This document shows positions 1 to 7,205 of a stretch of 19,489 bases of DNA, piece after piece; the first letter of the stretch is position 1, and the number at the start of each line of letters is the position of its first letter. The DNA comes from an uncultured Brachyspira sp. (GTDB lineage Bacteria; Spirochaetota; Brachyspiria; Brachyspirales; Brachyspiraceae): NCBI RefSeq assembly GCF_934747485.1, contig NZ_CAKVGN010000056.1:1-19489 (forward strand), read 5' to 3'. Made by a program: the position numbers and the translations under genes. Under the pieces are notes generated by a model that saw only the letters and a program-made list of their open reading frames with translations, did not search any database and was not told the origin of the DNA.

Positions 1-57
1 AAAGTTGAAAAACAGTTGGAAATTATATATAATTTAGCAAGAAAGGAGCTTTTTTAG
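1..57 (+). CDS. 3' end of a gene cut by the window edge
   Basis: Frame 1 is open from the first base to a TAG at 55-57 and gives 18 residues ending in LARKELF; the other two forward frames stop early. The fragment is amphipathic and could be the end of a helix. Just downstream, at 64-73, lies GGACAGCCCC, which resembles the terminal inverted repeat of some transposon families (IS1182/IS5-like ends often carry GGGGCTGTC). The gene could therefore be a transposase, but 18 residues are too few to assign a family. Confidence 0.4.
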   Translation, partial: KVEKQLEIIYNLARKELF

Positions 58-100
58 TTATCTAGGACAGCCCCAAAAATTTTAATTATTAAATAAATAT

Positions 101-1567
101 ATGATTAGAAAATTACTTTGCATTATTTTTATAACATCATTTTGCACAAATCTATTTTCGCAAATTACAAGAAATGAAATAACAGAAAAATATATAAAAG
201 AAAATATAGCCGTATTTGAAATACAAGATGTTTCTACAGGATACAGTAAAGATTTAGGAAATAAAGTTACAACATTAATAGAAAATTCCCTCATTAGAAT
301 GAAAAGGTTTAATATAGTAGATAGAAAAAATTTAGATAAATACTTAAAAGAAATGGAGCTTCAATTAACAGGAATTACAGATAAGCAAGTTATAGAAATG
401 GGAAAAATATACGGATACAGCAAGGCAATTACAGGAAAGATAACTCATTCAAGCACCAGATACGATTATGACAGCTATGACGGAACAGGAACAATATATG
501 CTGATGTAGATTTGGTTTTACAAATAGTTGATGTTTCTACAACAAAAATATTATACTCTTCAAAAATAAGCGGTTCTAGCTATTATTCTATAGACAGATA
601 TCCATCGCAGGCTTTTAGAGATGCTGCCATTGATGAAGCTTGTAATGATTTGGTTTATAAAGTAGCCAACAAAATGAGAAATATTTTCAAAATAACTTTA
701 AAAATATCTGATATTACAGACGGAAATATTATACTTTTGGCAGGATATGATCAGGGACTTAGTAAAAACACAAGATTTAAAGTATATTCAAAATCTGAAG
801 ATATAATTCTGCCGTCTGGAAATGTTATAGAGGGTCAATATAAAGAAAAAGGTACTTTAAGAATAAAAGATATGGGAAGTGAATATTCTGTAGCAACCAT
901 ATCAAGAGGAAAAAATATACAGGTAGGAGATATTGTAAGAGAAACCTATATAGGTAATTTTATTTTTGGGTTTAATATAAATTATGCTTCCTACAAGATT
1001 AATCCTTTAGTAAAAGAGTTTCAAAGCACAAACTCTGCTGGTAAAATAAAAGTAAACCTAAATAAAAATGACTACGCTTTAGGAATGCATCTTAAATTCG
1101 GGTATGATTTTCAGCTATTTTCTCCTAATATGAGTATGGGACTATTATTTGGCGATTTTTTCAAAACAAGCTATGGAATTGATACAAGATTTAATTTTGA
1201 TATAAACATAAAAATATACCAGGAAATATTAAGATTCGTATTAACTCCATATGTTGGTCTCGGTGTAACTTTTACAGATATAGGCGAAGTATATGGCGGA
1301 GATTATAGAGATGGAAATCTATTAATATCAAACGAAACAAAAATACGCTCAACAGATATAATGTTGGGTATTGGATTTTTAGCAAATATACAGTATAATA
1401 TAACTGATACATTAGGCATTAATGTGGCAGCAGGATATAGATTTTATACCAAGCCAATTAATGCTGGAACATATTATGAAGATAATAGCTTTAATATGCC
1501 TGAAGAGATACAAACAGTCAATCTAACAGGATTAGAGTTTATGGCAGGAATATATGGACTTTTTTAA
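101..1567 (+). CDS. CsgG-family envelope protein with C-terminal beta-barrel-like domain
   Basis: This 488-residue protein has three visible parts. Residues 1-20 are a signal peptide, probably cut after LFS; C15 is preceded by F, so it is not a convincing lipobox. Residues about 34-190 match the CsgG/LpoB fold pattern: a NIAVFEIQD strand, a helix ending in MKRFNIVDRKNLDKYLKE, LQLTGITD, and a helix plus strand ending KAITGKIT. Residues about 198-282 resemble the SH3-like domain often placed after CsgG/FlgT domains (GLSKNTRFKVY, then IQVGDIV). From about 285 to the end, alternating strands finish in GIYGLF; a terminal Phe is typical of outer-membrane barrels. CsgG proteins work in the periplasm or outer membrane, for example in secretion or envelope assembly; the role here is unknown. 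The start has no clear Shine-Dalgarno site. It overlaps the next gene by 14 bp, so the two are probably coupled. Confidence 0.75.
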   Translation: MIRKLLCIIFITSFCTNLFSQITRNEITEKYIKENIAVFEIQDVSTGYSKDLGNKVTTLIENSLIRMKRFNIVDRKNLDKYLKEMELQLTGITDKQVIEMGKIYGYSKAITGKITHSSTRYDYDSYDGTGTIYADVDLVLQIVDVSTTKILYSSKISGSSYYSIDRYPSQAFRDAAIDEACNDLVYKVANKMRNIFKITLKISDITDGNIILLAGYDQGLSKNTRFKVYSKSEDIILPSGNVIEGQYKEKGTLRIKDMGSEYSVATISRGKNIQVGDIVRETYIGNFIFGFNINYASYKINPLVKEFQSTNSAGKIKVNLNKNDYALGMHLKFGYDFQLFSPNMSMGLLFGDFFKTSYGIDTRFNFDINIKIYQEILRFVLTPYVGLGVTFTDIGEVYGGDYRDGNLLISNETKIRSTDIMLGIGFLANIQYNITDTLGINVAAGYRFYTKPINAGTYYEDNSFNMPEEIQTVNLTGLEFMAGIYGLF

Positions 1568-2153
1568 AAGCATAATACTATTTTTATTATTTGCTAAAAT
1601 ATCTTTTGGAGCTTTTTATTTTGCACCTTCAACAAATATGCCAAGCACTAATAGTATAGAAAGCAAAACTCCTATCATAGAAAATAATGAAATACTTAGC
1701 TCTGAATACAGCATAGATACTAATAGTGTTAAATCTATATTTGAAATGAAAGGAACAAATATTATAAATCAAAATGGCGTTATAAGCTCATCTGTAATAC
1801 CAGAAGAACCATATAGAAGCAACCCTTTTAGATATACAGAAGTAACTTTTATATTAGCAGGATTTTTGTCATATAGTTATGCTTCACTTATAGTATTCGG
1901 ACTTGATACTATAGAAAACTCATTTGTTCAGCCATCAACAAGCGGAAGGTCGAGATATAAATCCTTATGGGTGTCCGCTACAATATTTGAAATTACAGCT
2001 GCGGTTATATTTGGTGCTACAGTTGCTTATGATAGCTATCAGAGAATTTACGGTAAGAAAAAAGATGGATTGAGCTTTAATTTTGTGCCTTATTATGAGC
2101 CGTTTCAAAAAGATGCTGGAATAATGTTTAGTTTTAACTACTCTTACAATTAA
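1554..2153 (+). CDS. exported membrane protein of unknown function
   Basis: This 199-residue protein is not a family I recognise. It starts with a hydrophobic signal-like stretch (residues about 5-20, ending in SFGA), followed by a polar Ser/Thr/Asn-rich region to about residue 85. Two hydrophobic segments follow, one around TFILAGFLSYSYASLIVFG and one around TIFEITAAVIFGATVAY. The tail is rich in Phe and Tyr and ends FSFNYSYN, which resembles an outer-membrane strand. The start lies inside the end of the CsgG-like gene, with AGGA four bases before the ATG, so translation is probably coupled and the two proteins may act together (inference). Its 3' end overlaps the opposite-strand DivIC-like gene by 20 bp. 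Confidence 0.7.
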   Translation: MDFFKSIILFLLFAKISFGAFYFAPSTNMPSTNSIESKTPIIENNEILSSEYSIDTNSVKSIFEMKGTNIINQNGVISSSVIPEEPYRSNPFRYTEVTFILAGFLSYSYASLIVFGLDTIENSFVQPSTSGRSRYKSLWVSATIFEITAAVIFGATVAYDSYQRIYGKKKDGLSFNFVPYYEPFQKDAGIMFSFNYSYN

Positions 2154-2640
2154 CTACATTACTGCTGCTATGTTTCTTGATGAAAATATGTCTATTAACA
2201 AATAAAACATAAATAATAAAACTAATAGCTAAAAATATAGCTAAAATAATAACTCCTTTAGAATTAATAACTGCCATTTCATTATCATTCTCTATATATT
2301 CTTCAGAGCTGTAAACGCTGTAAGAATCTTTGTTATTATCACGTAATATTTTTACTATTTTTTCATTTTTAGAACTATCTAAATATCCAAATGTCTTAGC
2401 ATATGAGAGTATATATTCTCTGTCATTTGTAAGTCTATCTATATTATTTAATATCTTTTTCTTTTTTCTATCAAGTTCTTCTATTCTTGCCTTCTTTTTT
2501 TCTATAGCCTGCTTTTGCTTATCTATATTAACAAAACCCTTAGAACTAAACACGAATAAAAAAATCATCAACATTAAACCAATTACTACTATACTATAAA
2601 AAATTTCTGCTCTGAGCCTTATATTAAATTGCATAATCAT
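2134..2640 (-). CDS. DivIC/FtsB-like septum formation initiator protein with a second TM segment
   Basis: This 168-residue protein begins with a short cytoplasmic stretch and a TM helix (residues about 12-32). A Lys/Glu-rich coiled coil follows (about 40-72, IEKKKARIEELDRKKKK), then REYILSYAKTFGYL. That TM, coiled coil and short conserved-block order is that of DivIC/FtsB, bitopic proteins that link FtsL and FtsQ in the division complex outside the inner membrane. Unlike ordinary FtsB, which is about 100 residues, this protein continues with an acidic linker and a second TM helix (about 129-147) and a basic tail. TAAGG lies five bases before the ATG. It lies 72 bp downstream of lolD on the same strand and is probably cotranscribed. 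FtsB-like is the best call but rests on architecture more than on invariant residues. Confidence 0.6.
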   Translation of the reverse strand: MIMQFNIRLRAEIFYSIVVIGLMLMIFLFVFSSKGFVNIDKQKQAIEKKKARIEELDRKKKKILNNIDRLTNDREYILSYAKTFGYLDSSKNEKIVKILRDNNKDSYSVYSSEEYIENDNEMAVINSKGVIILAIFLAISFIIYVLFVNRHIFIKKHSSSNVVNCKSS

Positions 2641-2712
2641 TAGAACCTTATAAAATATACACTTTATTATCGGAAGTAAAATCTAAAAATTAATTATGCC
2701 AATATTAAAATA

Positions 2713-3423
2713 TCAGTATTCTACTATTTTTTCTCCATATTCTAATCGTAATTTCCTATCAGCCATGCTCGCAATAGACAAAGAATGCGTTACAATGATT
2801 AGAGTAGATGAAGTTTTTTTAGTCATATCCCATAAAATCTCTCTAATAATTTCAGCATTTTTTTTATCCAGATTTCCTGTAGGCTCATCAGCCAACACAA
2901 CCATAGGACTATTAATTAAAGCCCTCGCAATAGCAACCCTCTGTGCCTCTCCGCCTGAAAGCTCCCCTATCCTATGATGCATTCTATCTTTAAGCCCCAC
3001 AGTATCAAGCAATTCTTCTGCCTTTAAGCGTGCATTTTTTTTATCATATTTTAACATTAAAGCAGGTATCATCACATTTTCTATAGCACTAAACTCTCCA
3101 AGCAAATTATGAAATTGAAACACATAACCCAAAGACTTGTTCCTAAACTTAGCCAACTGCCCCTCATTCATCTTTCCTATATTGTTGCCGTTTATATTAA
3201 TGCTTCCCGATGTAATATCATCTATACCGCCTATGAGGTTTAAAAGTGTAGTCTTACCGCTTCCAGATTCTCCGGTAATAGCCAATATCTCATTTTTATA
3301 AATATCCAAACTTATAGATTTTAATACTTCAACTTTTGGAGGTCCAACATATGTTTTTACTAACTTGTCTATACTTATTAAAACTTCTCTATTAGTAATA
3401 TTGCTATTCATATTATTATTCAT
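2713..3423 (-). CDS. lolD: LolD-type lipoprotein-releasing ABC transporter ATPase
   Basis: This 236-residue ATPase energises release of outer-membrane lipoproteins from the inner membrane. All ABC motifs are present: Walker A GESGSGKTT (51-59), Q-loop Q103 in VFQFHNLL, signature LSGGEAQR (155-162), Walker B MVVLADE (174-180) followed by PTGNLD, and the switch His in VTHS (H213). The length and the LLGEFSAIENVMIPAL stretch fit the LolD/MacB branch. Its ATG overlaps the end of lolE by 8 bp, so the two are translated together and probably form one complex. The close relatives FtsE and MacB are alternatives, but the adjoining LolC/E-type permease makes LolD much more likely. Confidence 0.88.
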   Translation of the reverse strand: MNNNMNSNITNREVLISIDKLVKTYVGPPKVEVLKSISLDIYKNEILAITGESGSGKTTLLNLIGGIDDITSGSININGNNIGKMNEGQLAKFRNKSLGYVFQFHNLLGEFSAIENVMIPALMLKYDKKNARLKAEELLDTVGLKDRMHHRIGELSGGEAQRVAIARALINSPMVVLADEPTGNLDKKNAEIIREILWDMTKKTSSTLIIVTHSLSIASMADRKLRLEYGEKIVEY

Positions 3424-4726
3424 ATCTCAACACCTCAGCAGGTTTATATTTGCTTGCTATATATGCAGGTATTATAGCAAATAAAACAGAAAGTAAGAAT
3501 GATATAGAAGCAACCATAAAAACTTGTGAAAAACGCACTATTGAAGGAAGCCCATTGCTTACATAATAAATATCAGGCGGGAAGAAATCAGGTACAATAG
3601 GCACAGTTATAGAAGGGCTTATATGTGTTGGTATAAACCATATAATGCTTACTATAGACTGTAAAAATGCCCTTATAAACTCTAAAGTTTCATTTACATA
3701 ACTTGCAAGAAGTATTCCAAATATCACTCCTAATATAGTGCCAACGCCTCCTATTATAGCCCCTTCCAAAAAGAATACTTTAGCTACATTTGAAGGTCTT
3801 AAGCCAAGAGTCTTTATTATGGCAATATCTCTTCTTTTATCTTTAACAAATATTATCTGGCTTGATGCTATGTTTAATGCTGCTATTAGTATTATAAAAG
3901 ATAATATTAAACCAAGCATAAGCTTTTCTGTATGAAGTGCCTGAAAAAAGTTTCTGTCAAAAAGCATCCAAGGCATAACATTATAAAACTGCTTTAATGA
4001 TAAATCTATATCTTTTGCAACCTTATCTGCATTAAAGAAATTATTTATTTTCACAGCTACACCTGTTACACCGCCTTCATACCCCATCATAGCCTGCCCT
4101 GTTTTTAGAGGTACTATCACCATTTTACTGTCATATTCATAATAGCCTGTTTTATATATTCCCTTTATTGTAAAAGTTGTTTTTTGAGGTCTAAACCCTT
4201 TTTCAAAACTTCCAGAAGCAGAAACTATATCTATAGTGTCGCCAACAGATAAAGCATAATCATCTGCCATCTCAGAGCCTATCAAAGCATCATTAGTACC
4301 TAAATTTTTATTGTCCCCCTCTATAAAATTGAAATACTTAATAAAGTCCCTGTCTTTTGTAAATATATCATCTTCAAATGAACGGACTGTAATTAATGTA
4401 GTAAAAGTATATGTACGCATTATTGAAGGAAGAACTATATAAGGGTAAATACTTGTTATCTCTTTATTGTCTTTAATATTATCTACAACATACTCATAGT
4501 TTAAAAGCGGCTGATCCCCATAGGCACTGATATTTATATGAGCCCTCATTCCAAGTATTTTATCTCTTATATCATCTTGAAAGCCATTCATAACAGATAA
4601 AACAGTAATCATTACCATATCGCCCACAAGTATGCCGAGTATACATATCACTGTAATTATAGAAACAAATGAAAACTTCTTTTTAGCTTTTAGGTATCTC
4701 ACACCTAACATTAATTCTAATCTCAA
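3416..4726 (-). CDS. lolE: LolC/LolE-family lipoprotein-releasing permease (TTG start)
   Basis: The inner-membrane permease of the Lol exporter takes mature lipoproteins from the membrane with LolD energy. From the TTG at 4726 the protein has 436 residues and begins MRLELMLGVRYLKAKKKF, matching the usual LolC/E start. TM1 is near 19-44 and the HINIS strand follows; three further TM helices lie in the last third (around LILSFIILIAALNIAS, GAIIGGVGTILGVIFG and SISFLLSVLFAIIPAY). FFPPDIYYV and the final PAEVLRYE are family hallmarks. An insert of about 20 residues (FLQSIVSIIWF onward) precedes PDFFPPDIYY. GGAG lies 7 bases before the TTG, and a perfect promoter is just upstream. The frame stays open to 4921, but that extension crosses the promoter and a GC-rich repeat. 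Only one permease gene is present, so it may form a homodimer or pair with a distant partner. The symbol lolE is chosen over lolC by convention. Confidence 0.85.
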   Translation of the reverse strand: MRLELMLGVRYLKAKKKFSFVSIITVICILGILVGDMVMITVLSVMNGFQDDIRDKILGMRAHINISAYGDQPLLNYEYVVDNIKDNKEITSIYPYIVLPSIMRTYTFTTLITVRSFEDDIFTKDRDFIKYFNFIEGDNKNLGTNDALIGSEMADDYALSVGDTIDIVSASGSFEKGFRPQKTTFTIKGIYKTGYYEYDSKMVIVPLKTGQAMMGYEGGVTGVAVKINNFFNADKVAKDIDLSLKQFYNVMPWMLFDRNFFQALHTEKLMLGLILSFIILIAALNIASSQIIFVKDKRRDIAIIKTLGLRPSNVAKVFFLEGAIIGGVGTILGVIFGILLASYVNETLEFIRAFLQSIVSIIWFIPTHISPSITVPIVPDFFPPDIYYVSNGLPSIVRFSQVFMVASISFLLSVLFAIIPAYIASKYKPAEVLRYE

Positions 4727-4733
4727 AAGAAAA

Positions 4734-4737
4734 CTCC
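4734..4737 (-). promoter_or_regulatory. Shine-Dalgarno site deciding the lolE start
   Basis: The minus strand reads GGAG here, seven bases before the TTG at 4726. The first ATG (4711) would be 22 bases away, so TTG is the better start. Confidence 0.7.
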
Positions 4738-4769
4738 AAAAAATTAAAAGTAATTTAATTGATAGTTTA

Positions 4770-4798
4770 ATTATACTGAAAATTTTTAACTTTGTCAA
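4770..4798 (-). promoter_or_regulatory. consensus sigma-70 promoter of lolE-lolD
   Basis: On the minus strand TTGACA (4793-4798) and TATAAT (4770-4775) are separated by exactly 17 bases, both boxes perfect. Transcription should begin near 4763, leaving a leader of about 37 nt before the lolE TTG. The promoter lies inside the artificial 5' extension of the lolE reading frame, showing that the extension is not translated from this transcript. Confidence 0.85.
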
Positions 4799-4828
4799 AA
4801 AATCTATTTTAAGTTTTTTGTTTGTGGT

Positions 4829-4925
4829 GGCTTTGCCCCCTGCGAAGCGTGCCCGGAGGGTGCACACCCCCACTTCTTTTGCGACCAAAGGGAGTGCCGG
4901 CGGCGTGACCCAAAGAAGCAAAAAG
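4829..4925. repeat. GC-rich dispersed repeat, copy 1
   Basis: This 97-bp island is strikingly GC-rich within AT-rich DNA. It has a second copy of the same length at 17173-17269 in the opposite orientation, about 85% identical by eye. Both ends are best conserved: GGCTTTGCCCCCTGCGAAGC on one side and GAAGCAAAAAG on the other, plus CACTTCTTTTGCGACC in the middle. It contains the self-complementary GGGTGCACACCC at 4858-4869. Two 2-bp length differences between the copies break any shared reading frame across the middle, so it is probably not coding. It sits upstream of the lolE promoter and downstream of the exchanger gene. Confidence 0.85.
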
Positions 4926-5008
4926 ACTGCATTTTGATGAAGTATTACTTATGTATAATCAAAATACAATATATTGTTTATATATTATCTAAATATAAAG
5001 CTAAAAAC

Positions 5009-5046
5009 TTGCACTTTTTGCAACTTTTTGCGGCGGGAAAAAGTTG
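5009..5046 (-). repeat. stem-loop repeat, copy 1
   Basis: On the minus strand a 9-bp stem (CAACTTTTT with AAAAAGTTG) encloses the loop CCCGCCGC, and is followed directly by CAAAAAGTGCAA. A second 38-bp copy lies at 17348-17385. The loop, the inner six base pairs and the tail are shared; the outer three base pairs differ but still pair in each copy. It lies 58 bp beyond the stop of the exchanger gene in the same direction. It has no T-run, so it is not an ordinary intrinsic terminator. Confidence 0.8.
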
Positions 5047-5103
5047 ATAAAATATCTATAAAAATAACATAGTTGTTTAGGTATATAAATTTTTAAACTA
5101 TAT

Positions 5104-6108
5104 TTACACAGAAGTAGTTTTTAATAAGTATAATACATAAAATATATACACTACTAAAAATATAATTCCCTTTACCTTGTTTAAACTTCTTCCTCTTAAA
5201 GTAAATAACAACAATATTAAACCGCTTAAAACCATAATAATATAGTCTATTAAATAATTTTGTGCAGCAGGTAAAACTATTCCTCCAAACTTAAATGAAG
5301 CTATAGAAGATATGCCAAGCACAGCACCAACATTAAAAATATTGCTTCCAACAATGTTTCCTATAGATATATCAGCTTCTTTCTTTGAAGCAGCTATAAC
5401 ACTTGTAACCAATTCTGGTATGCTTGTACCAACGGCAACAACTATAAAGCCAATAATATGCTCGCTTATAAAATTTCTAAATATTCCAGTAACACCTTTC
5501 AAAAATATATCCGAACCAACAGCAAGAGCAAATATTGACAACACAATTTTAAATATAGCCCTATATATACTATATGTCTTTGTAGATGATGAGACCTCTT
5601 TTTCAAATATAGCAAGCTCATCTTTATCTTTAGATACAACAGTATATAAATAATAAACATATATGCATAGCAAAACTAAAAGTATTACACCCTCTGCAAC
5701 AGATATCTTATCACCAATTAAACTCTTAGTATTAAAATTAAATAAAGTAACAAATAATACAGCATACATTATAAACATAGAAAGCATAGATACATGATAA
5801 GATTTTTTACCCGCTGCCATATCCATAAATAAAGCAGATACCCCAAGCACAAATACTATATTAAATATATTGCTCCCAATAACATTACCAACCGCAATAG
5901 CACTCTCTCCCCTCACAGCACCAAATAAACTAACAAAAAGTTCAGGCATAGATGTTCCCATTGCAACAACTGTAAGCCCTATCACTATAGGAGGAATCTT
6001 TAATTTGTTTGCAATCATCACGCTGCCATCAACTATATATGTACCTCCAAGATATAATAGAAGTATTCCTGCAACTGTAAAAACTATATAGAGTAAAATA
6101 TTTGCCAT
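5104..6108 (-). CDS. CaCA-family Na+/Ca2+ exchanger (YrbG-like)
   Basis: This 334-residue inner-membrane protein should exchange calcium against sodium, or possibly protons or potassium. The two inverted alpha repeats that define the CaCA superfamily are plain: GTSMPE (51-56) with GNVIGSNIFN (74-83), and GTSIPE (227-232) with GNIVGSNIFN (250-259). The acidic residues E56 and E232 and the Asn residues of GSN are the expected ion ligands. Hydrophobic segments along the chain fit about ten TM helices, with a charged cytoplasmic loop near 159-177. The length is typical of bacterial YrbG-type exchangers. It follows the four-TM gene after 15 bp and is probably cotranscribed with it; AGGA lies 11 bases before the ATG, slightly far. 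Which cation is moved cannot be read from the sequence. Confidence 0.88.
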   Translation of the reverse strand: MANILLYIVFTVAGILLLYLGGTYIVDGSVMIANKLKIPPIVIGLTVVAMGTSMPELFVSLFGAVRGESAIAVGNVIGSNIFNIVFVLGVSALFMDMAAGKKSYHVSMLSMFIMYAVLFVTLFNFNTKSLIGDKISVAEGVILLVLLCIYVYYLYTVVSKDKDELAIFEKEVSSSTKTYSIYRAIFKIVLSIFALAVGSDIFLKGVTGIFRNFISEHIIGFIVVAVGTSIPELVTSVIAASKKEADISIGNIVGSNIFNVGAVLGISSIASFKFGGIVLPAAQNYLIDYIIMVLSGLILLLFTLRGRSLNKVKGIIFLVVYIFYVLYLLKTTSV

Positions 6109-6123
6109 ATATAAAATTATCCT

Positions 6124-6696
6124 TTAATTATTATTATTTTCTGTATTGTTATTGCCTTCCATATCAGCTTTGTTATTTTTATTATTTTTTTTGGCTATAA
6201 TAGATATTATTAAATAAATTATAAATATTATAAGTATTGCTATTATTAAAGCAGTAGAAAACCACAATGGAAATAATACCCAACCCCAGCCCCAAGTAAC
6301 AGCATTAAATAGTTTTAGTATTATAAATATAAAAGTTAAAAATACTAAAAAAGCTACAGCTATATTAAGAATAGGTAATTTATTTTTTGTTTGTGTGCTT
6401 ATATCATTTGTTTTTGAATTATCTTCAGAATTGCTTTCAGTATTTTCTTTAGTTTCTGCATTTTTATTTTTATTAAAAAACAATGAATAAAAAATAATAG
6501 TACCAATAATTAAAATAGCTTCCAAAATTAGAAGTAATACAATATCTCTCCAATTAAAAATAATAGTATTACTCAAGTTTAACAGAGTTAATGCTATTAT
6601 GAGAAAAGGAAGCAATTTACAAGAAATATTTAAAATATTCCTTAAAAAATATAAACTAGCCATTGTAAATACATTTTTTATAGTATTAGCCTTCAT
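6124..6696 (-). CDS. four-TM membrane protein of unknown function
   Basis: This 190-residue protein has TM segments at about 28-47, 51-73, 107-128 and 139-166. A polar Asn/Ser/Thr/Glu-rich loop (about 75-104) lies between TM2 and TM3, and the C-terminal tail is low-complexity and Asn-rich. The motif WGWGWVLFPLWF at the start of TM4 is aromatic-rich and recalls some small TMEM185-like bacterial proteins, but I do not claim the family. AGGTG lies seven bases before the ATG and a good promoter is just upstream. It is the first gene of an operon with the CaCA exchanger, which hints at a membrane-transport or ion-related role (inference only). Confidence 0.7.
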   Translation of the reverse strand: MKANTIKNVFTMASLYFLRNILNISCKLLPFLIIALTLLNLSNTIIFNWRDIVLLLILEAILIIGTIIFYSLFFNKNKNAETKENTESNSEDNSKTNDISTQTKNKLPILNIAVAFLVFLTFIFIILKLFNAVTWGWGWVLFPLWFSTALIIAILIIFIIYLIISIIAKKNNKNNKADMEGNNNTENNNN

Positions 6697-6729
6697 AATA
6701 AAACACCTATTATTATTTTAATAGTATTT

Positions 6730-6758
6730 ATTATAATGATATTTTTAATTAAATTCAA
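6730..6758 (-). promoter_or_regulatory. promoter of the four-TM protein / exchanger operon
   Basis: The minus strand reads TTGAAT (6753-6758), 17 bases, then a perfect TATAAT (6730-6735). The predicted start near 6723 gives a leader of about 27 nt before the ATG at 6696. Confidence 0.7.
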
Positions 6759-6848
6759 ATTATACAAACTTAAAAATAATCAAGTTAAGGTAGTAATTTC
6801 CGACTTAATTAACATAATACAATATAAAACATAAAAAGGATAAAAAAT

Positions 6849-7160
6849 ATGCAAATTTTCAGCGTAGACTATTTACCTACAAACAATTATGAATTATTAG
6901 GTTTAGTTAAAGGTAATATTGTACAATCAAAACATATAGGAAAAGATATATTAGCTTCTTTAAATACATTAGTCGGCGGTGAAGTAACAAGCTACACAGA
7001 AATGATAAATGAAGCAAGAGATATAGCTACAAACAGAATGATAGAAGAAGCTAAAAAACTTGGAGCTAATGCAATAATAGGAGTTAATTACAGCACTTCT
7101 TCAGTATTGCAGGGCACTACAGAGGTTGTTGCTTACGGCACAGCTATTATATTAAAATAA
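6849..7160 (+). CDS. YbjQ/UPF0145-family protein
   Basis: This 103-residue protein matches the YbjQ (UPF0145) family along its whole length: an N-terminal strand and loop, GLVKGNIVQSKHIGKDI, the helix EMINEARDIATNRMIEEAKKLGANAIIGV, and a final strand ending VVAYGTAIIL. Members form small homo-oligomers; the biochemical role is not settled, although the fold has been called a putative heavy-metal-binding domain. No metal-binding Cys or His cluster is visible in this copy. AGGA lies eight bases before the ATG. It is divergent from the four-TM gene, and no clear -35 box was found upstream. The LOG-family gene follows after 45 bp with no terminator between them. Confidence 0.85.
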   Translation: MQIFSVDYLPTNNYELLGLVKGNIVQSKHIGKDILASLNTLVGGEVTSYTEMINEARDIATNRMIEEAKKLGANAIIGVNYSTSSVLQGTTEVVAYGTAIILK

Positions 7161-7205
7161 AAAATCAATTAAAAAAACAAAAAAATTTTTTAAAAAGGAA
7201 ATTAA

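Noticed and set aside
2330..2599. 89-codon forward frame inside the DivIC-like gene
   Set aside because: It is an antisense shadow of the Lys-rich coiled coil, seen as poly-Phe/Ser, with no start signals.
4727..4921. Extra 65 N-terminal residues of the lolE reading frame
   Set aside because: They cross a perfect promoter and the GC-rich repeat; the TTG at 4726 has a well-placed GGAG and yields the normal family N-terminus.
4632..4937. 101-codon forward frame over the lolE start and repeat
   Set aside because: It is antisense to lolE and its promoter, and no Shine-Dalgarno site precedes it.
6790..6820. Possible operator palindrome upstream of the YbjQ gene (AAGT...ACTT)
   Set aside because: Only four to five bases pair symmetrically; within AT-rich DNA this is not convincing.
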